Shown here in pieces: positions 49,304 through 61,263 of a stretch of DNA of 64,000 nt (position 1 is the first letter of the stretch; every line of letters starts with the position of its first letter). The position numbers and the translations under genes were made by a program. Location: NCBI RefSeq assembly GCF_040436345.1, contig NC_133220.1, forward strand, positions 9,610,664-9,674,663, in the 5' to 3' direction. This stretch comes from Pagrus major (lineage: Eukaryota > Chordata > Actinopteri > Spariformes > Sparidae). Under the pieces are notes generated by a model. It did no database searches and was not told where the DNA came from. It saw nothing but the letters and a program-made list of their open reading frames with translations.

Positions 49304-49619
49304 CATCCATACACATGTACTTGCTATATGCATTTGCTAGTGAGTCTTTATATAGGAGTGTGTACATTAGAGAGCAGCAGAGACGGGATGAGAAGAGACA
49401 CAAACAGTCACATGAAACCGACAGTGACGGGGGGGAAAGAGAACAAAATACTGCAGATCATCAAGCACGACCGGCATGCTGTTGTCCTCACTTTTTTCTC
49501 TCTCTCTCCTTCATCCCTCTTTCAATCTTCACGCTTCCTCTTGTTTCAGTGTGTGATCCAGGCCTGGAGGGAGGTGGATGTACAGGTAGATAAAGGTGGA
49601 GAACAGGGACGAATGCAGG

Positions 49620-49735
49620 GGGAAGTGAGAGGTGGAAAAGATAGCGAGAGCAATAAAGAGAGAGGGAAGGAGAGGGGGAGAGAGAGAGAGCGAGGTGGTG
49701 ATGGAGGAGAGGAGTGAAAGGGAGGAGAGGTACAA
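49620..49735. repeat. GA-rich purine tract
   Basis: A long imperfect run of GAGA and GGGA. It creates low-complexity frames rich in Arg, Glu and Gly, or Ser, Pro and Leu on the other strand. Confidence 0.9.
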
Positions 49736-50141
49736 GTGGAAAGCGTGCAGCTCACCTGCCAGATGGCAGCTTTGGCAGCGCTCAGCATGCAGCGATGGCG
49801 GTCTTGCAATATGGCGCGTCGCCTCCAGATTGTCACACCGTTGTTGATACAAACAGTGCAATAACTTTGCTGATGTGTGTGTTTTGCATGATTTTCCCTG
49901 GCACTAGTGTAAGCAGACAGCATATGGTCACAGAAAATGCAAACAGACAAAGTTGAGGGATGTCACATGTGTTGTGTTTCCTTGGGGAAGTACAGACACA
50001 TGACTTTTTAATTTGAAGAGTTTGTAATCTCTTTTGTCTTGAATGGGCACGTGATGATCAGTTTACTCATCATGAGAAGTACCGCCCAGCTGATAAGAAC
50101 AGTTGTGTAATGTTTTCTGTGGCTTTGGAGGACAAAAGAAC

Positions 50142-50187
50142 CCCCAACCTGAGATAACCCCGTCATCAGGGTTATCTCAGGTTGGGG
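50142..50187. repeat. Perfect 19-base inverted repeat, 8-base loop
   Basis: Left arm CCCCAACCTGAGATAACCC (50142-50160), loop CGTCATCA, right arm the exact complement (50169-50187). Confidence 0.97.
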
Positions 50188-50449
50188 TTTGAAGACTAAA
50201 GATTCTTAACAGAAAGTCTGTGGGTGAAGAATTTGAAAGACATGGATGTTTACCAGGCAGCGGGAGTCTAAGCCCCTGATTCCACCGGGCATGTCTGCGT
50301 TGCATTACAGCTGCAGCACGGCTGCAGCACGGCTGCCGGTATGGAGCGCGATCGTTTCTAGAATCAGACAACGCTATGCCACGGCGTCCCAGAAGCTCCG
50401 CTCTGCAGCGAATATATCCAGAGCGGGAATGGGATAGAGCATCTGTTCA

Positions 50450-53400
50450 GTTTTCAAAATAAAACACCCTGTGCAGCCTCAGGATTTACAGCAGCACAAC
50501 AAGTTGGAAATATTAACAATGGACACACTTTAAACAGACAAATACGAAATGATTTCCCTACGTAGCCTATTCAACCACAGCAGAAGCTCAAAAATCGAGG
50601 GAACATTATGAAATAAACACACTTCCTTTTACACTCTGCTTCTGAAATGGTCCTGGTGGGACATGAAGCCACATGAAGGACGTAACAAAACCTTGTTGCA
50701 CACGCAAAGTCAGAGAAATATGCCCGGTGGAATTAAGGCAAAACTAAAGATGCTACCAAGTTCCGTGATGAGAAATGTAGGATCCAGCGTTTGACTCAGG
50801 GACCAAAATTCAATATATCTTGGCTTCTTCTGCACCAACTTTGACCTTTCTTTTTCAAAATTTTGTTAGTCCAGCAGCTTAAGGAGGCCAAAAGCCAAAC
50901 TACTGATTGCCCTTTCACTAGTTCATCATGTCAGGTTTGGATGGTGCCAGCCGGTAGGAGTTTGGCTAATTTTTAGGGGGGATGGACCTGTTCGTTCACC
51001 CGTGACGTTTCAGGGTCATAGCCTGGGCCGTAGATTCTAACTTGCACAAACCTCATTCAGATAAAGGATCAATGAATCTGCCGGACTAGACTAACATGTC
51101 CCTGCACTCTCTTTGCTACTAAGAAGGAGTAGGAATGGCTGGCTAACAAGGGGGATGCATTTTGGTCATTTTGATAGGAATGCCATCCCTCCTCTAATCG
51201 CCTACTGGTGCCAACCTTTGAAACCATAATTACTGATTTCATACATTGGCACATTCAAATTAGCTATCAATTAAAATGTGGCAATTTAATTTGGAAGCAG
51301 AAATGCAAATATTGGTCATGGGGAACATGTCATATGACATGGAAAATGTATGGAAATTGGGTCTTAATGTGGTAGAACCATGGCAAATCTGTGTCACAAC
51401 GCTTAAATACTTTCTATTTCTCTCCATTTGCTCAAACGCCTCCAACTCAAATAATGTTCCATTTCTAGAAAATGAAATCTTTTGTTGTACTTGTTTCATG
51501 TAGACAAATGTGAAATTTCCAATAAATAATGACGACATTTGAACAATATCCACATTCAGCAGCCCCTTCACAGAAAATCAGCAGCTCTCAAACTTCAAAC
51601 AACATGTCGTGCAATCTGTACAAAACACTTCACTGCTTATTTATGGTCGCTGGAACTGAATCATTTTCATGAATGAAGAATTCATTAAAGTTAAAAAGGT
51701 TAAAGATATACAATCATGCGCCAGATTCAAACCAAATAAACTGGGTTACAGAAGGAGGACGCAACTGAATCGCTTCTCCCTTGTGACTTTTTCTTGTGTG
51801 TGTTAACGTCGCAGTTTGGTGAGAAAACACCTGCTGAATGAGTTGATCTTTGGGGGGGAAAGTAAGTCATCAGTTATCTTAAACATGTCCCAGAAACTCC
51901 TAGACTACATCTGAGACATGTGCAGTGTTCAGCCCTAAGCAGCCAAAAACCTGTTGGGACCGCACTAACTTAATAGAGTTTGAGAATTCAATATTATTTT
52001 CAGGATCACGCCCTATCAAGAAGTTACGGCAATGATGGGAAATGTTCTCTGTTGTGTATTCACTGAAAACTGTTTTCCTCAGTATGTGTTATCTCCGAAG
52101 GAGTTTTTGTAAAAAATAGATAGAAAGACCTGCGCCCCTGTTTGCCTTCCGGTGAATTTCTATTTTGAGTGAAAGTCACCTGTGTTTGCAGTCCTGGTAG
52201 ACCTCTGGATCACTAGGGTGCTGTACTTTAAACCAGGCTATTTCTATTTCTAGACAATAAGGAAATTTATGCATTTGCCCGAAATCATACTTAGGAGGCG
52301 GGATAGAGTTTCAGAGTTAGAATTAGGGACAAGCCGGGCTGGGCCGACCACGGAGACAGACTGAGATAATCTGGGCAGATGCTTGTATTTGTACAGCTTT
52401 TGGGTGAATGGCCACCAAAGGCCTTATTTGCACTGCGGATTAAATGTTAAATGGGTTTTGGAGCAGCAGATACTTAGAGGGAAAGTTGTCGAATAGTAGA
52501 ACATGCACCATCTCTCCTCCTCTTCCCTGTTTCTCTCGCCCTCACTCGCCGTCTATCGCTGTCTCCTCTCGCTCACAGTGATTTGTCAGCAGTGGAGGTA
52601 GCAGCTGTTCCTTTTGCATTGTAATTTCTTTGATCGTAATTATTCGTGCCAGATACCTCCAACCTTGGCATCCTCCACCCCACGAAGCCATATGGGCAAA
52701 GAGGGAGGAAGGCGAGCAAACGTACAGGCTTCTGTGGAATAAGTTCTTTGATTTCTGTGTGCAGTGGTGTGGGAATTATGGACATATGTGCTTCACAGCT
52801 TCACATGGATGCACTGCATCACTGTGTTTGATTATTTTTCTCATTCATACACTCGCTGGGGTCTGGTCTCTGTCAAATGTAATGTATTTTTTCCCTGTCA
52901 GTACTCGATGATTTATGCAAAAGCAATATGTCCCGGCACATCTGTAACTGAATCAGTCTGAGCAGAAATATAGCTTTGTTTTACAGAGAGAACAATGTCA
53001 AGTCAGACAAAAAAGACAGAAACTCAGACAATAAAATTACAGCCGTGCTAGAGGCTGAACATCAGGCCGGTAGTTGCCGGGCCAAATAAAAATGAATGAG
53101 TACAAAAACACACAACTGGAGAGCTGTTTGGTACTTGTCTCTGGGCTAGAGAGTCTGGAGCTCGCATTACACCACCCTCATTCTCTATTCCCCTCAGCTG
53201 CACTGTCCACAGATCACTCCCAGCCTCGGTCGGACTCCTCTGTTTACCCCTTGTTCTTCGTCTTCTTGGGCTTAAGCGACGTTAAGGATGAGGGGGTGTG
53301 GGCAGCCGCTGCAGCACGGCTCACACGCGCACATGCTGTGTGGCTCCGAAAGAAAAATGCAGCTCACTCTGTCTTCTTCTGCGGCCCGCTGAATTATAGA

Positions 53401-55950
53401 AGACCCTCTATTGCACTCGAGCTGCATGGGTTTTCATCACAGTGCTGGAGGTCACTCTGACTTTCCCTCCATGCTCATCATATATGCAACACGAGGGCCT
53501 CGGCAGTTGAGAGGAGCCTGCTTGAGGTCACCATTAACCAGGGAAGACCGACAATGAGATTTATGGAAGAGGAGACTGAGAGCTGAGAAGAGGGAAGGGA
53601 GGAGAAAGGCATGCATGGGTAAATCTGACTGTGGCAGCAGTGCCCTTCATCTGGTCCCTGCTCTTAACAGCAATTTCAGATATAGTACTGTATCTGCATG
53701 TATAATGCATAGCCCTAAGATAATGGCATGCATTGCAGAAGGAGGCTGCTGACTGTGTTGTGGCGATGTGTTGGAATTGGTCCCCTATGTCACATTTGCC
53801 TCTGCCCGGGTCCCTCGCAGCATCCTGCAGTTATTAAGAGCAGAGCGTGTTGCCATGACATAGTGTTGTTTTACTGTTCCCCGCAGACATCTTCCGCTAC
53901 TCCACCATCAAGATTAGTGGCTGGCTGGAGACTCCTAAAGCGTGCAATATCTGCGCTGACCAATAAACCAAACAACAAGTGAGGAAAAAAGGCAATTACA
54001 GTTTGTTTTTGTTAATATAAAATCATGCCAACAAAACCAAACGAATTTCAAGCAATTCAAATTGGTTTCCAGAGGATACTAGCATCACAAAGTGTTAGCA
54101 TCATTAATCTAAATTCTGGTTGTGAGGTTTTTTTTTCACTCCCCGACTGAGACGAATGTCCGGGGGAAGCCCTGCTGTTTAAATTTATATTGCAGAACAT
54201 AACGGTAAAAATTAACCACAGGCCAACTGTCACAAAATTTCACTGTGCGGCATCAAAGCGGAGATATCCTGTGGGTATCTGCAGTGTGAGCATCCACGCT
54301 GCACATCATGCCCTCCGAGGCCACGCTCTGTGTTTCTGTGAAGGGGCCTTTACGAGGCGGGGCCAGTCGCCCTGGGCTGCCCCCTCCACAACGCAGCCGC
54401 GGATAAAACACGGTGGACTGATCACAAAACACTGCTTTTCCTCATAAACCCCACCGGTCCCTTGTGATTCAGTCTGACATTCATTTATAAGTCATCGTTA
54501 ATAAAGACGGCATTTTCATGTCCTAATTCCCCGACTCATCACTGTAGGTACCAGCGACAGCCCCTGGCTCTGGCTTGCTGGCTCCCTCCTCCCTCCTGTC
54601 TCCGCCACGTTTGACCTACTTCTGTCTCCACAACATTGTAAACAGATCTACTAATTGCCTTCATTTATTCATTTGGAAGTCAAGTTATGTTGCGGCTGGC
54701 TCCCTCCCAGCTCATTCATGTGTAATGTGTACAACGCTGGCCCTCCCCCCCTTGACTCGTCCATGTGTGTTTGCAGGAAACCCCAGACAAAGGTTTCCCA
54801 TCAGGCCATTTTAGTTTAGAAGCGTTTTGTACAGTACATCACCATTAAGTGCTGCGACTCAAACTTTTTCCTTGAATCTGAAATGATCTCTAAGAAGAAA
54901 CTTTATGAGCGTACTCTCAACTTCCATCAGCAGCGCCGTTTGTTAAACCTACTGACACAAAAAGCCCTGCGTGCTTCTGCCCAGCCGGCTTGAAACCATG
55001 AGGAGAGAATCTGTTATGACTATTGTAGTTCAGGCGCTTTTCCGCCCCCGTGGTCTCATACTGTTATTGCTTTTGTGCAGTCTTATAAATCTAGGCCACA
55101 AAAAATAACAGCAGCAACAAGAAAAAAAAAACATTTTTTATCACCTCTGATGTGAGTGACAATGACTCCCATTGTTGACTAAGTGTGAGAGCAGAGATGC
55201 TTCTCCTGACCTTTAGAAAGATCATGGCATCATCTGCTTACAGCGCTCCCGGTCTCACACAAATCTATAATCCAAAACATAAACAAGATAAACCAGAACA
55301 CCACGCCGTTTGTGCCAAATCTGTCTTTCTTTTGAGTCTTGGTTTTGAAAATATCTAGTGCGTAATGTGAATCCTTCAAGAATACATAGTTATGATTTTT
55401 TTTTTATGTTTTATGAATCCATTCAAGCTTACAACACGGAGGTGCAACTTCACAAAATTACCAAAACAGTCAAGTTATGAGTTTTTAAAATACCGTCAGT
55501 TATACTATTCACGACAGCTTATTTGAAATTACACAACACCTACTGCAAGTTGCAAATAACGCTGCAAAGATTCATAAATTAAAGGAGACCTATTATGTTT
55601 TTTTGTGTTTATCCTTTCTTTCAGTTTTTTATGTTCTTGTGCATGTAAAAGATCTTGAAAGTTAAAAAGGTGATAGTCCGCACCAACAGGAGCTCCTCTC
55701 TCCCACAGAAAACACTGCTCCTGAAACGCCTCGTCAGTAGTGCCGCCTTTAATCTTGTGACTTGTCACCTTGTCAAACATTTTTATAATTAACGCCTCAT
55801 GGCTAGTTTGGCACAAACTGATTTAGCTGCTCTGTTGTCGTTAGAGGTTCTGGGTCAGGCATGTGTGAGCTGACCAATCAGAGGAGACTGGGTTTTCAGG
55901 AGGCGGTCCTTAAAGAGACGGGAGCTAAAACAGAGCGTTTCAGACTGCGG
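50450..55950 (+). other. Presumed plxna2 intron 1 sequence, no coding exon seen
   Basis: No protein segment with family resemblance. Open frames at 53074-53460 and elsewhere lack splice context and domain pattern. AT-rich with local GC-rich patches near 53200-53400 and 54280-54420. Confidence 0.4.
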
Positions 55951-55954
55951 GGGA

Positions 55955-56348
55955 ATACAGTGCTGCAGGATGAGAAAACTGATATTCGCCAACTATAGTA
56001 TGATATATGAACGATTAATCCGTTTGAGTCAAAATTCTGTGACTCCAGATTTTTAAATGTAAATATTTTGTGCTTTTCTTTACTTATGGACAAAACAAGA
56101 CATTTGAGGGTGTCTTTATGGGCTTTAATCAACATTTTTCACCATATTTTTGACACAACTAGTTAATTAATTGAGAAAACAAACAACAGTGAAAATAACT
56201 CTTAGTTGCAGCCCCATTGTATTGGCGTGACAGCACAGATGCCTTAAAGTCTCAGCTTGTAAGATCAAAATTATCCATTTAGCTCGAATCCACAATGAAT
56301 AAGGGGGAAAATAACTCTTTTCGTATTTGGATGAACTGACCCTTTAAA
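55955..56348 (-). mobile_element. Fish repeat pair in reverse orientation
   Basis: The complement reads AAGGGTCAGTTCATCCAAAT, then GGGGCTGCAACTAAGAGTT and CCTCAAATGTCTTGTTTTG. It is the mirror of 47268-47945 but without the spacer between blocks. A further fragment in the same orientation lies at about 56455-56570. Confidence 0.65.
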
Positions 56349-57223
56349 AATGGGTCTGTTAGTGAGTTCAGATTGGTTAAACTTCACCTACATGACTAAA
56401 ACTCCTTAGATGGACAGAAATCTTCACAAACCAAAACTTTGGGAAAACACTGATGGACATTTTTCACCATTTTATGACATTTGATAGACCAAACAACTGA
56501 TCTATTAACAAAAAATAAAGTCAACAGACTAGTCGACAATGAACATAATTGTTAGTAGCAGCCCTACTTGTGTATTTACCTAAAAAAAAACTTTTAGTCA
56601 CTGACAAAACTTCATGGCATCGAAACAGTGAAAATGATGCACATGGGCATCCGAACAAAGACACCTCCCCTGTGAACATTTGAGTTCATCTCTGATGGCA
56701 GATGGGTCAAACAAACAAGAGAGAGAAAACAGCTAACCATCCCTTCTGTTCCATGAATCATGCCTAACGGGGCGCTACAGAAGCTATGACAGCATTTCAC
56801 CCCAATAAAAGCTGAACCCAATGGATGGATTTGGTTCCACTGATCTTGATCCAGGTCAAAGGGTCGTGTTTGCAGAGCACAAGAGGACGGCCTCTCCCTC
56901 CCCTGTGCCGTGATTGGTGCCCGCTGAGAGCTTGGTGTCCCCAGAGGCCTCTGCAAACCGTGTTCCTGTGTGTGAGTGTGAATGAGTCACGTCTGGGCTG
57001 GAGCGTGTCTGAGTGGCGAGGCGGAGAATTCAGCAGGGAGGACTGCGCAGGGCAAAGAGTTGTCTCTATAATCCAGGGTAAACACTGAGCAGCATGACTG
57101 CACGCCTTAGACGTGACTAAAGCCGGGAGAACAGAAATGGATGAAACGATGAGGCTGCCGCTTGCCTGCATGTCTGCCCGGCTGCGTTTGCCACCAGCAC
57201 TTCCCCATTTTCTCCTCTTGTGT

Positions 57224-57240
57224 CCCCCCCCCCCCCCCCC
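57224..57240. repeat. Poly-C run (17 bases)
   Basis: An uninterrupted C tract. Confidence 0.97.
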
Positions 57241-59269
57241 AGTTTTCTAATTCCTCCGAGGGTTTGACTGGAGACTCTCAACTCTGAATTAACCTCTGGA
57301 TGGCACTGCTGGTGTCTGCTGTTTAAGGTCATGCCAGTCTCAAACCTGGCTCTGCAAATATAATTTTGTCTGCTATTTACAGTTGGATAGCGCCGTCATA
57401 TTAATCACTTCTAGCTGAGAAAAAGAACAGCGCTTCTGATGAGATTACAGCGCAAATAACACCAAAGGTCTCCACCTGGAAGTCTGCAGTGTGATTCAAG
57501 CAAGAGAAATTCAAAGTTATGAGAGTCTGTTGGACGCCACAAAGTAGAGACAACTCTAGTCGAGTTGGTAAACACAAAATCAATTGTCTGCTTCTTTTTG
57601 TGGCAGCTCAAGAATACGAACAAAGGACTGAGTCAGATTTTTGTGATCTAAACCGCCCACTTTCAAACAGCTCTTTAATGCATTACATCCCATTCCCGCA
57701 CCCCCTTTCACACCAGAAAGCCCTACATCAAAAAGCAGAAGCAAGATTTGGAAAAAGGTTTGCACTCCAGGGAGTAAAGGTTTCTTACTGACAACCAGGC
57801 AATTTAGTTTACTGAAAACATACACATGAAAGCTGTGTTTTATGTTTGAGTTTACCCACAGGCCCTCAGAATAAAAGACCGCCACGGCCTCCTCTAAAAC
57901 ATTTCTGAATGTCTCAGTACTGTTTTCATTATATTTTAACTTAAAAAGGACAAATGAGAGGAAATTGTGGTTACATCAACACAGAATCTGGTTCAGGGAC
58001 TCATCAGCCTGCAAAGCAGATGATTTGAGGGACTTTCAGAAGGAATTTGCTGGACACCATTTTTCTGAAAATAAAGAAGCAGCAAATATTAGAGCCAACA
58101 TGTCCTGCCAAATCTCAAGCTTTCTGAGAACTCATAAAAGCAAACACAGTTTTTGTGTCCAGTCGGGAGAAAAAAACTAGTCAAGAACAGAAAAGAGGAA
58201 GCTTATCTCATCTAACATTTAAAGCAGAGATGAATAAAGCTAAAGATAAGCAGAGTGTGACTGAGGTTCTGAGCAAATGTCTTGTTCTTCTTCTCAATGA
58301 AGAAAAACAAACAGTGAACTTCAAATTTAAATTCAGCAATACAGTGTGTGACAGATGTTACTCTTCGGTGGCCAATTACTGGTGGAGTTGCTCACACGGA
58401 GCCTGCCAAATTGAGCAGAGTAGGTCGAGACACTCGAGTGACTTGTCCCCCGGTGTGAGCGTGGCGGGGACAGATGGACAGGAGATGCTGGAGTGGAGCT
58501 GGAGTCGGCCCAGCCAGCTCAGTGTCAGTCCATCCGCTTCATCCCTGGCTCCCGCTCAACTCAGCCGGACGTCCTGTTAGTCGGCCAATGGAGAGCACCC
58601 ACCCCGTCATGACCCCCACGTTAGGATCTGACATGGCTGTCTTCATTTAACCTTTACTTATACCAGGAAGTCTCACTGAGAAAACACCCTGTTTACGAAG
58701 GCTGGAGCCAAAAAAGACAGTTGCCTTTGAGCTGAAGCCTTCTAGCGTTTGGCAGGACATCTTTCTGGAGGAAATTTAGAAGCGTTTTCGCGAAAGGCAG
58801 TTTCATGATTTTTAAAAAAAGATAAAAATGAGTGAGGGGCTGCTGATGTGGTACTGGAGAGGACAAAAGGCTGTGATGAAAAACAGCCAGATTGGTGAAG
58901 CCTCTGGTGTCACACAGACAGGATTTAGGGTGATGTAGGTGTCTTAATTTATGGTCTGTCCTCCTATGCAGGCAGCTTTATTACTCCATTAATGGACTTC
59001 GATGAAGTAACGCCGCATGTGAAGCCACTTTATCTACCATCCTTGTGTTGCCTTCAGAGAACATCCGTCTTTATTTTGAGATAAAAAAACAAATTTCTAT
59101 GTTCCAAATTAGCCTGTTTTGTCTCATCTGTACAAGAAAGACCTGGCATCACACCACAACACGCATCACATAATAGTTATGGCAAGGGTAAAAAAAAAAA
59201 ACCCAACACATCAAACATCCTTTGTCATGCGTCTAACTCGTCCATCCTCCAGTCCATCATGTGTTTGAG

Positions 59270-59470
59270 GGACATTGTTTGTCCCCTGGAAATATCTACA
59301 TAAAATATGCTAATGAAATTAGACAGAGAAGTGTGAGGCTTGATGCTGCCTGGCTCTGAATCTCTAATGACTCCCTGCCATCCCTGGAAAAAGCCTGATT
59401 AATTTAGGAATGTCGGACGCAGTGGAGAGTGATTAATTCCTCCTGGATTCAACCATTTAAACGAACAAGG
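59270..59470. promoter_or_regulatory. Possible conserved non-coding element upstream of the plxna2 coding exon
   Basis: Repeat-free block with ATGCTAATGAAATTAG, CTGATTAATTTAGG and GTGATTAATTCCTCC, homeobox-like cores in moderately GC-balanced sequence. No open frame. Confidence 0.25.
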
Positions 59471-59918
59471 CGGAGGGGAGAAGGGAAAACAGGGAGCCCA
59501 AAAAATGGACGCATAATTAATACATTTGGATCATTTAATTAGCCACCCAAACAGAGGGAAGGCTCTGCTACAGTGTGTCACTGCTTTGTTCAAGTAATAA
59601 GCCACAGTTAGTTCTCTCTTACACAGAGGCGAATATAATGAGCCCCCCTGTTGATAGGGGGAATATTGGACCATCTCTCGGGCTAGTAAATATGGGGAGA
59701 CAGTTTGAACAAATGATTACTTGTTTCTTTGATGTCTCATGTGTCTGACTAAGCAGAGATCGAGGGGAAAACAAGCACATATATTTCGTGGTTTTTAGAT
59801 GAAGTGTGTAATGATACTCTGAAAGCACTTTTTCTCTCCCAAAAGAATCATTTCTTCACTCTCAAAGGAGTCAAGGATCTTTTGAGTTTAAAACAAATAT
59901 CTCTCTTTTCTCTTTCAG

Positions 59919-60108
59919 AAATATGTGAAGATCACAAGACTGCACTTCAGCTCATCTTCTTCAGCGCAGTCCTGCTCCTTGGTGACACACGGTTCCAGCT
60001 GTTTTGTCTGAGCGTGGTATTTTTCGGAGCCCTGCGGGGATGGGAACGTGCTCGGATAAAGGACGGACTTACTGCGGCCTCACTAAAGGTCACGGTCCTC
60101 TTAAGGTC
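59919..60108 (+). other. plxna2: plxna2 5' UTR part of the first coding exon
   Basis: A strong acceptor, CTCTCTTTTCTCTTTCAG, has its AG at 59917-59918. The exon then runs into the signal-peptide ATG. Four bases in, ATG is followed at once by TGA (59923-59928), a minimal start-stop upstream ORF. A second ATG at 60040 is in frame with the plexin start. Confidence 0.65.
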
Positions 60109-61263
60109 ATGTCATGGCCCCTGGCACTGTGGCTATTGACTCTAATCTCTGTGAATCAAAAGACGGCAGTTGGACAGACTATGAACACTTTCCAATCAGA
60201 GCGGAAGGAGTGGTCGCTGAACCACCTGACTGTGCATCAGTCTACTGGGGCTCTTTACGTCGGAGCCGTCAACCGAATCTACAAGTTGTCGGCCAATCTC
60301 ACCCTGCTGGTGTCCCATGATACAGGGCCAGAGTATGACAACAAAGCATGTTATCCTCCGCTGATTGTCCAGCCCTGTTCAGAGCCTCTCGCCTCCACTG
60401 ACAACGTTAACAAACTGTTGCTCATCGACTACTCTCACAACAGGCTGCTGGCCTGTGGCAGTCTCTACCAGGGCGTCTGCAAGCTGATGAGGCTGGATGA
60501 TTTGTTCATCCTGGTGGAGCCCACGCACAAAAAAGAACACTACCTGTCCAGTGACAACCAGACAGGCACGATGTACGGGGTCGTTGTGCCATCGCAGGGT
60601 CAGGACGCAACTCTGTACATCGGGACGGCCGTCGGTGGCAAACAGGACTACTTCCCAACTATCTCCAGCCGCAAGCTGCCTCGCGACCCAGAATCCTCTG
60701 CCATGCTGGACTACGAGCTTCACACCGACTTTGTTTCCTCTCTCATTAAAATCCCCTCAGACACACTGGCTCTTGTTCCACACTTCGACATCTACTACAT
60801 TTACGGCTTCGCCAGCGGAAGTTTCGTCTACTTCATGACCGTCCAGCCGGAGACGCCTGAGAATGGGATGCCTGCTGGCAGCTCCCCTGGCGACTTGTTT
60901 TACACCTCGCGCATCATCCGCCTCTGCAAAGGTGACAAGAAGTTCCACTCATATGTGTCACTTCCTGTGGGGTGCGTACACAGAGGTGAGGAGTACCGGC
61001 TGCTGCAGGCGGCTTACCTGTCCAAGGCCGGCAGGGTTCTGGCAAAGTCTCTCAACATCAGCGCCCAGGAGGACGTGCTCTTTGCTGTGTTCTCCAAGGG
61101 ACAGAAGCAGTGCCACGACCCACCGGATCACTCGGCTCTCTGTGTCTTCACCATCCAAGACATCAACACGCGCATCAAGGAGCGTCTACAGTCCTGCTAC
61201 CAGGGGGAGGGAAACCTGGAGCTGCACTGGCTGCTGGGAAAGGACGTGCAGTGCACCAAGGCG
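60109..61263 (+). CDS. plxna2: Plexin-A2, first coding exon (signal peptide and most of the sema domain)
   Basis: 385 codons of a type I membrane receptor for class 3 and class 6 semaphorins that signals axon repulsion with neuropilins. Residues 1-22 form a signal peptide (hydrophobic 3-15). The sema domain starts near 27 and continues past the exon end. Diagnostic plexin-A2 stretches include [14 protein letters not shown] (81-94), [14 protein letters not shown] (113-126), [15 protein letters not shown] (133-148), [17 protein letters not shown] (189-205) and [15 protein letters not shown] (358-372); these distinguish it from A1, A3 and A4. Potential N-glycosylation sites are N63, N150 and N316. 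The exon ends at GCG|GTAGGT in phase 0, after QCTKA. The frame is open upstream, and an in-frame ATG at 60040 in a stronger context would add 23 residues before the hydrophobic core. The rest of the gene lies beyond the right edge. Confidence 0.95.

Noticed and set aside
49102..49950. Several frames of 110-163 codons on both strands
   Set aside because: Purine-tract and GT-repeat artefacts rich in R/E/G or S/P/L.
53074..53460. 128-codon plus-strand frame
   Set aside because: No domain pattern; composition follows a local GC-rich patch.
58155..58580. 141-codon plus-strand frame
   Set aside because: No recognisable motif and no convincing acceptor and donor pair; lies within the presumed plxna2 intron.
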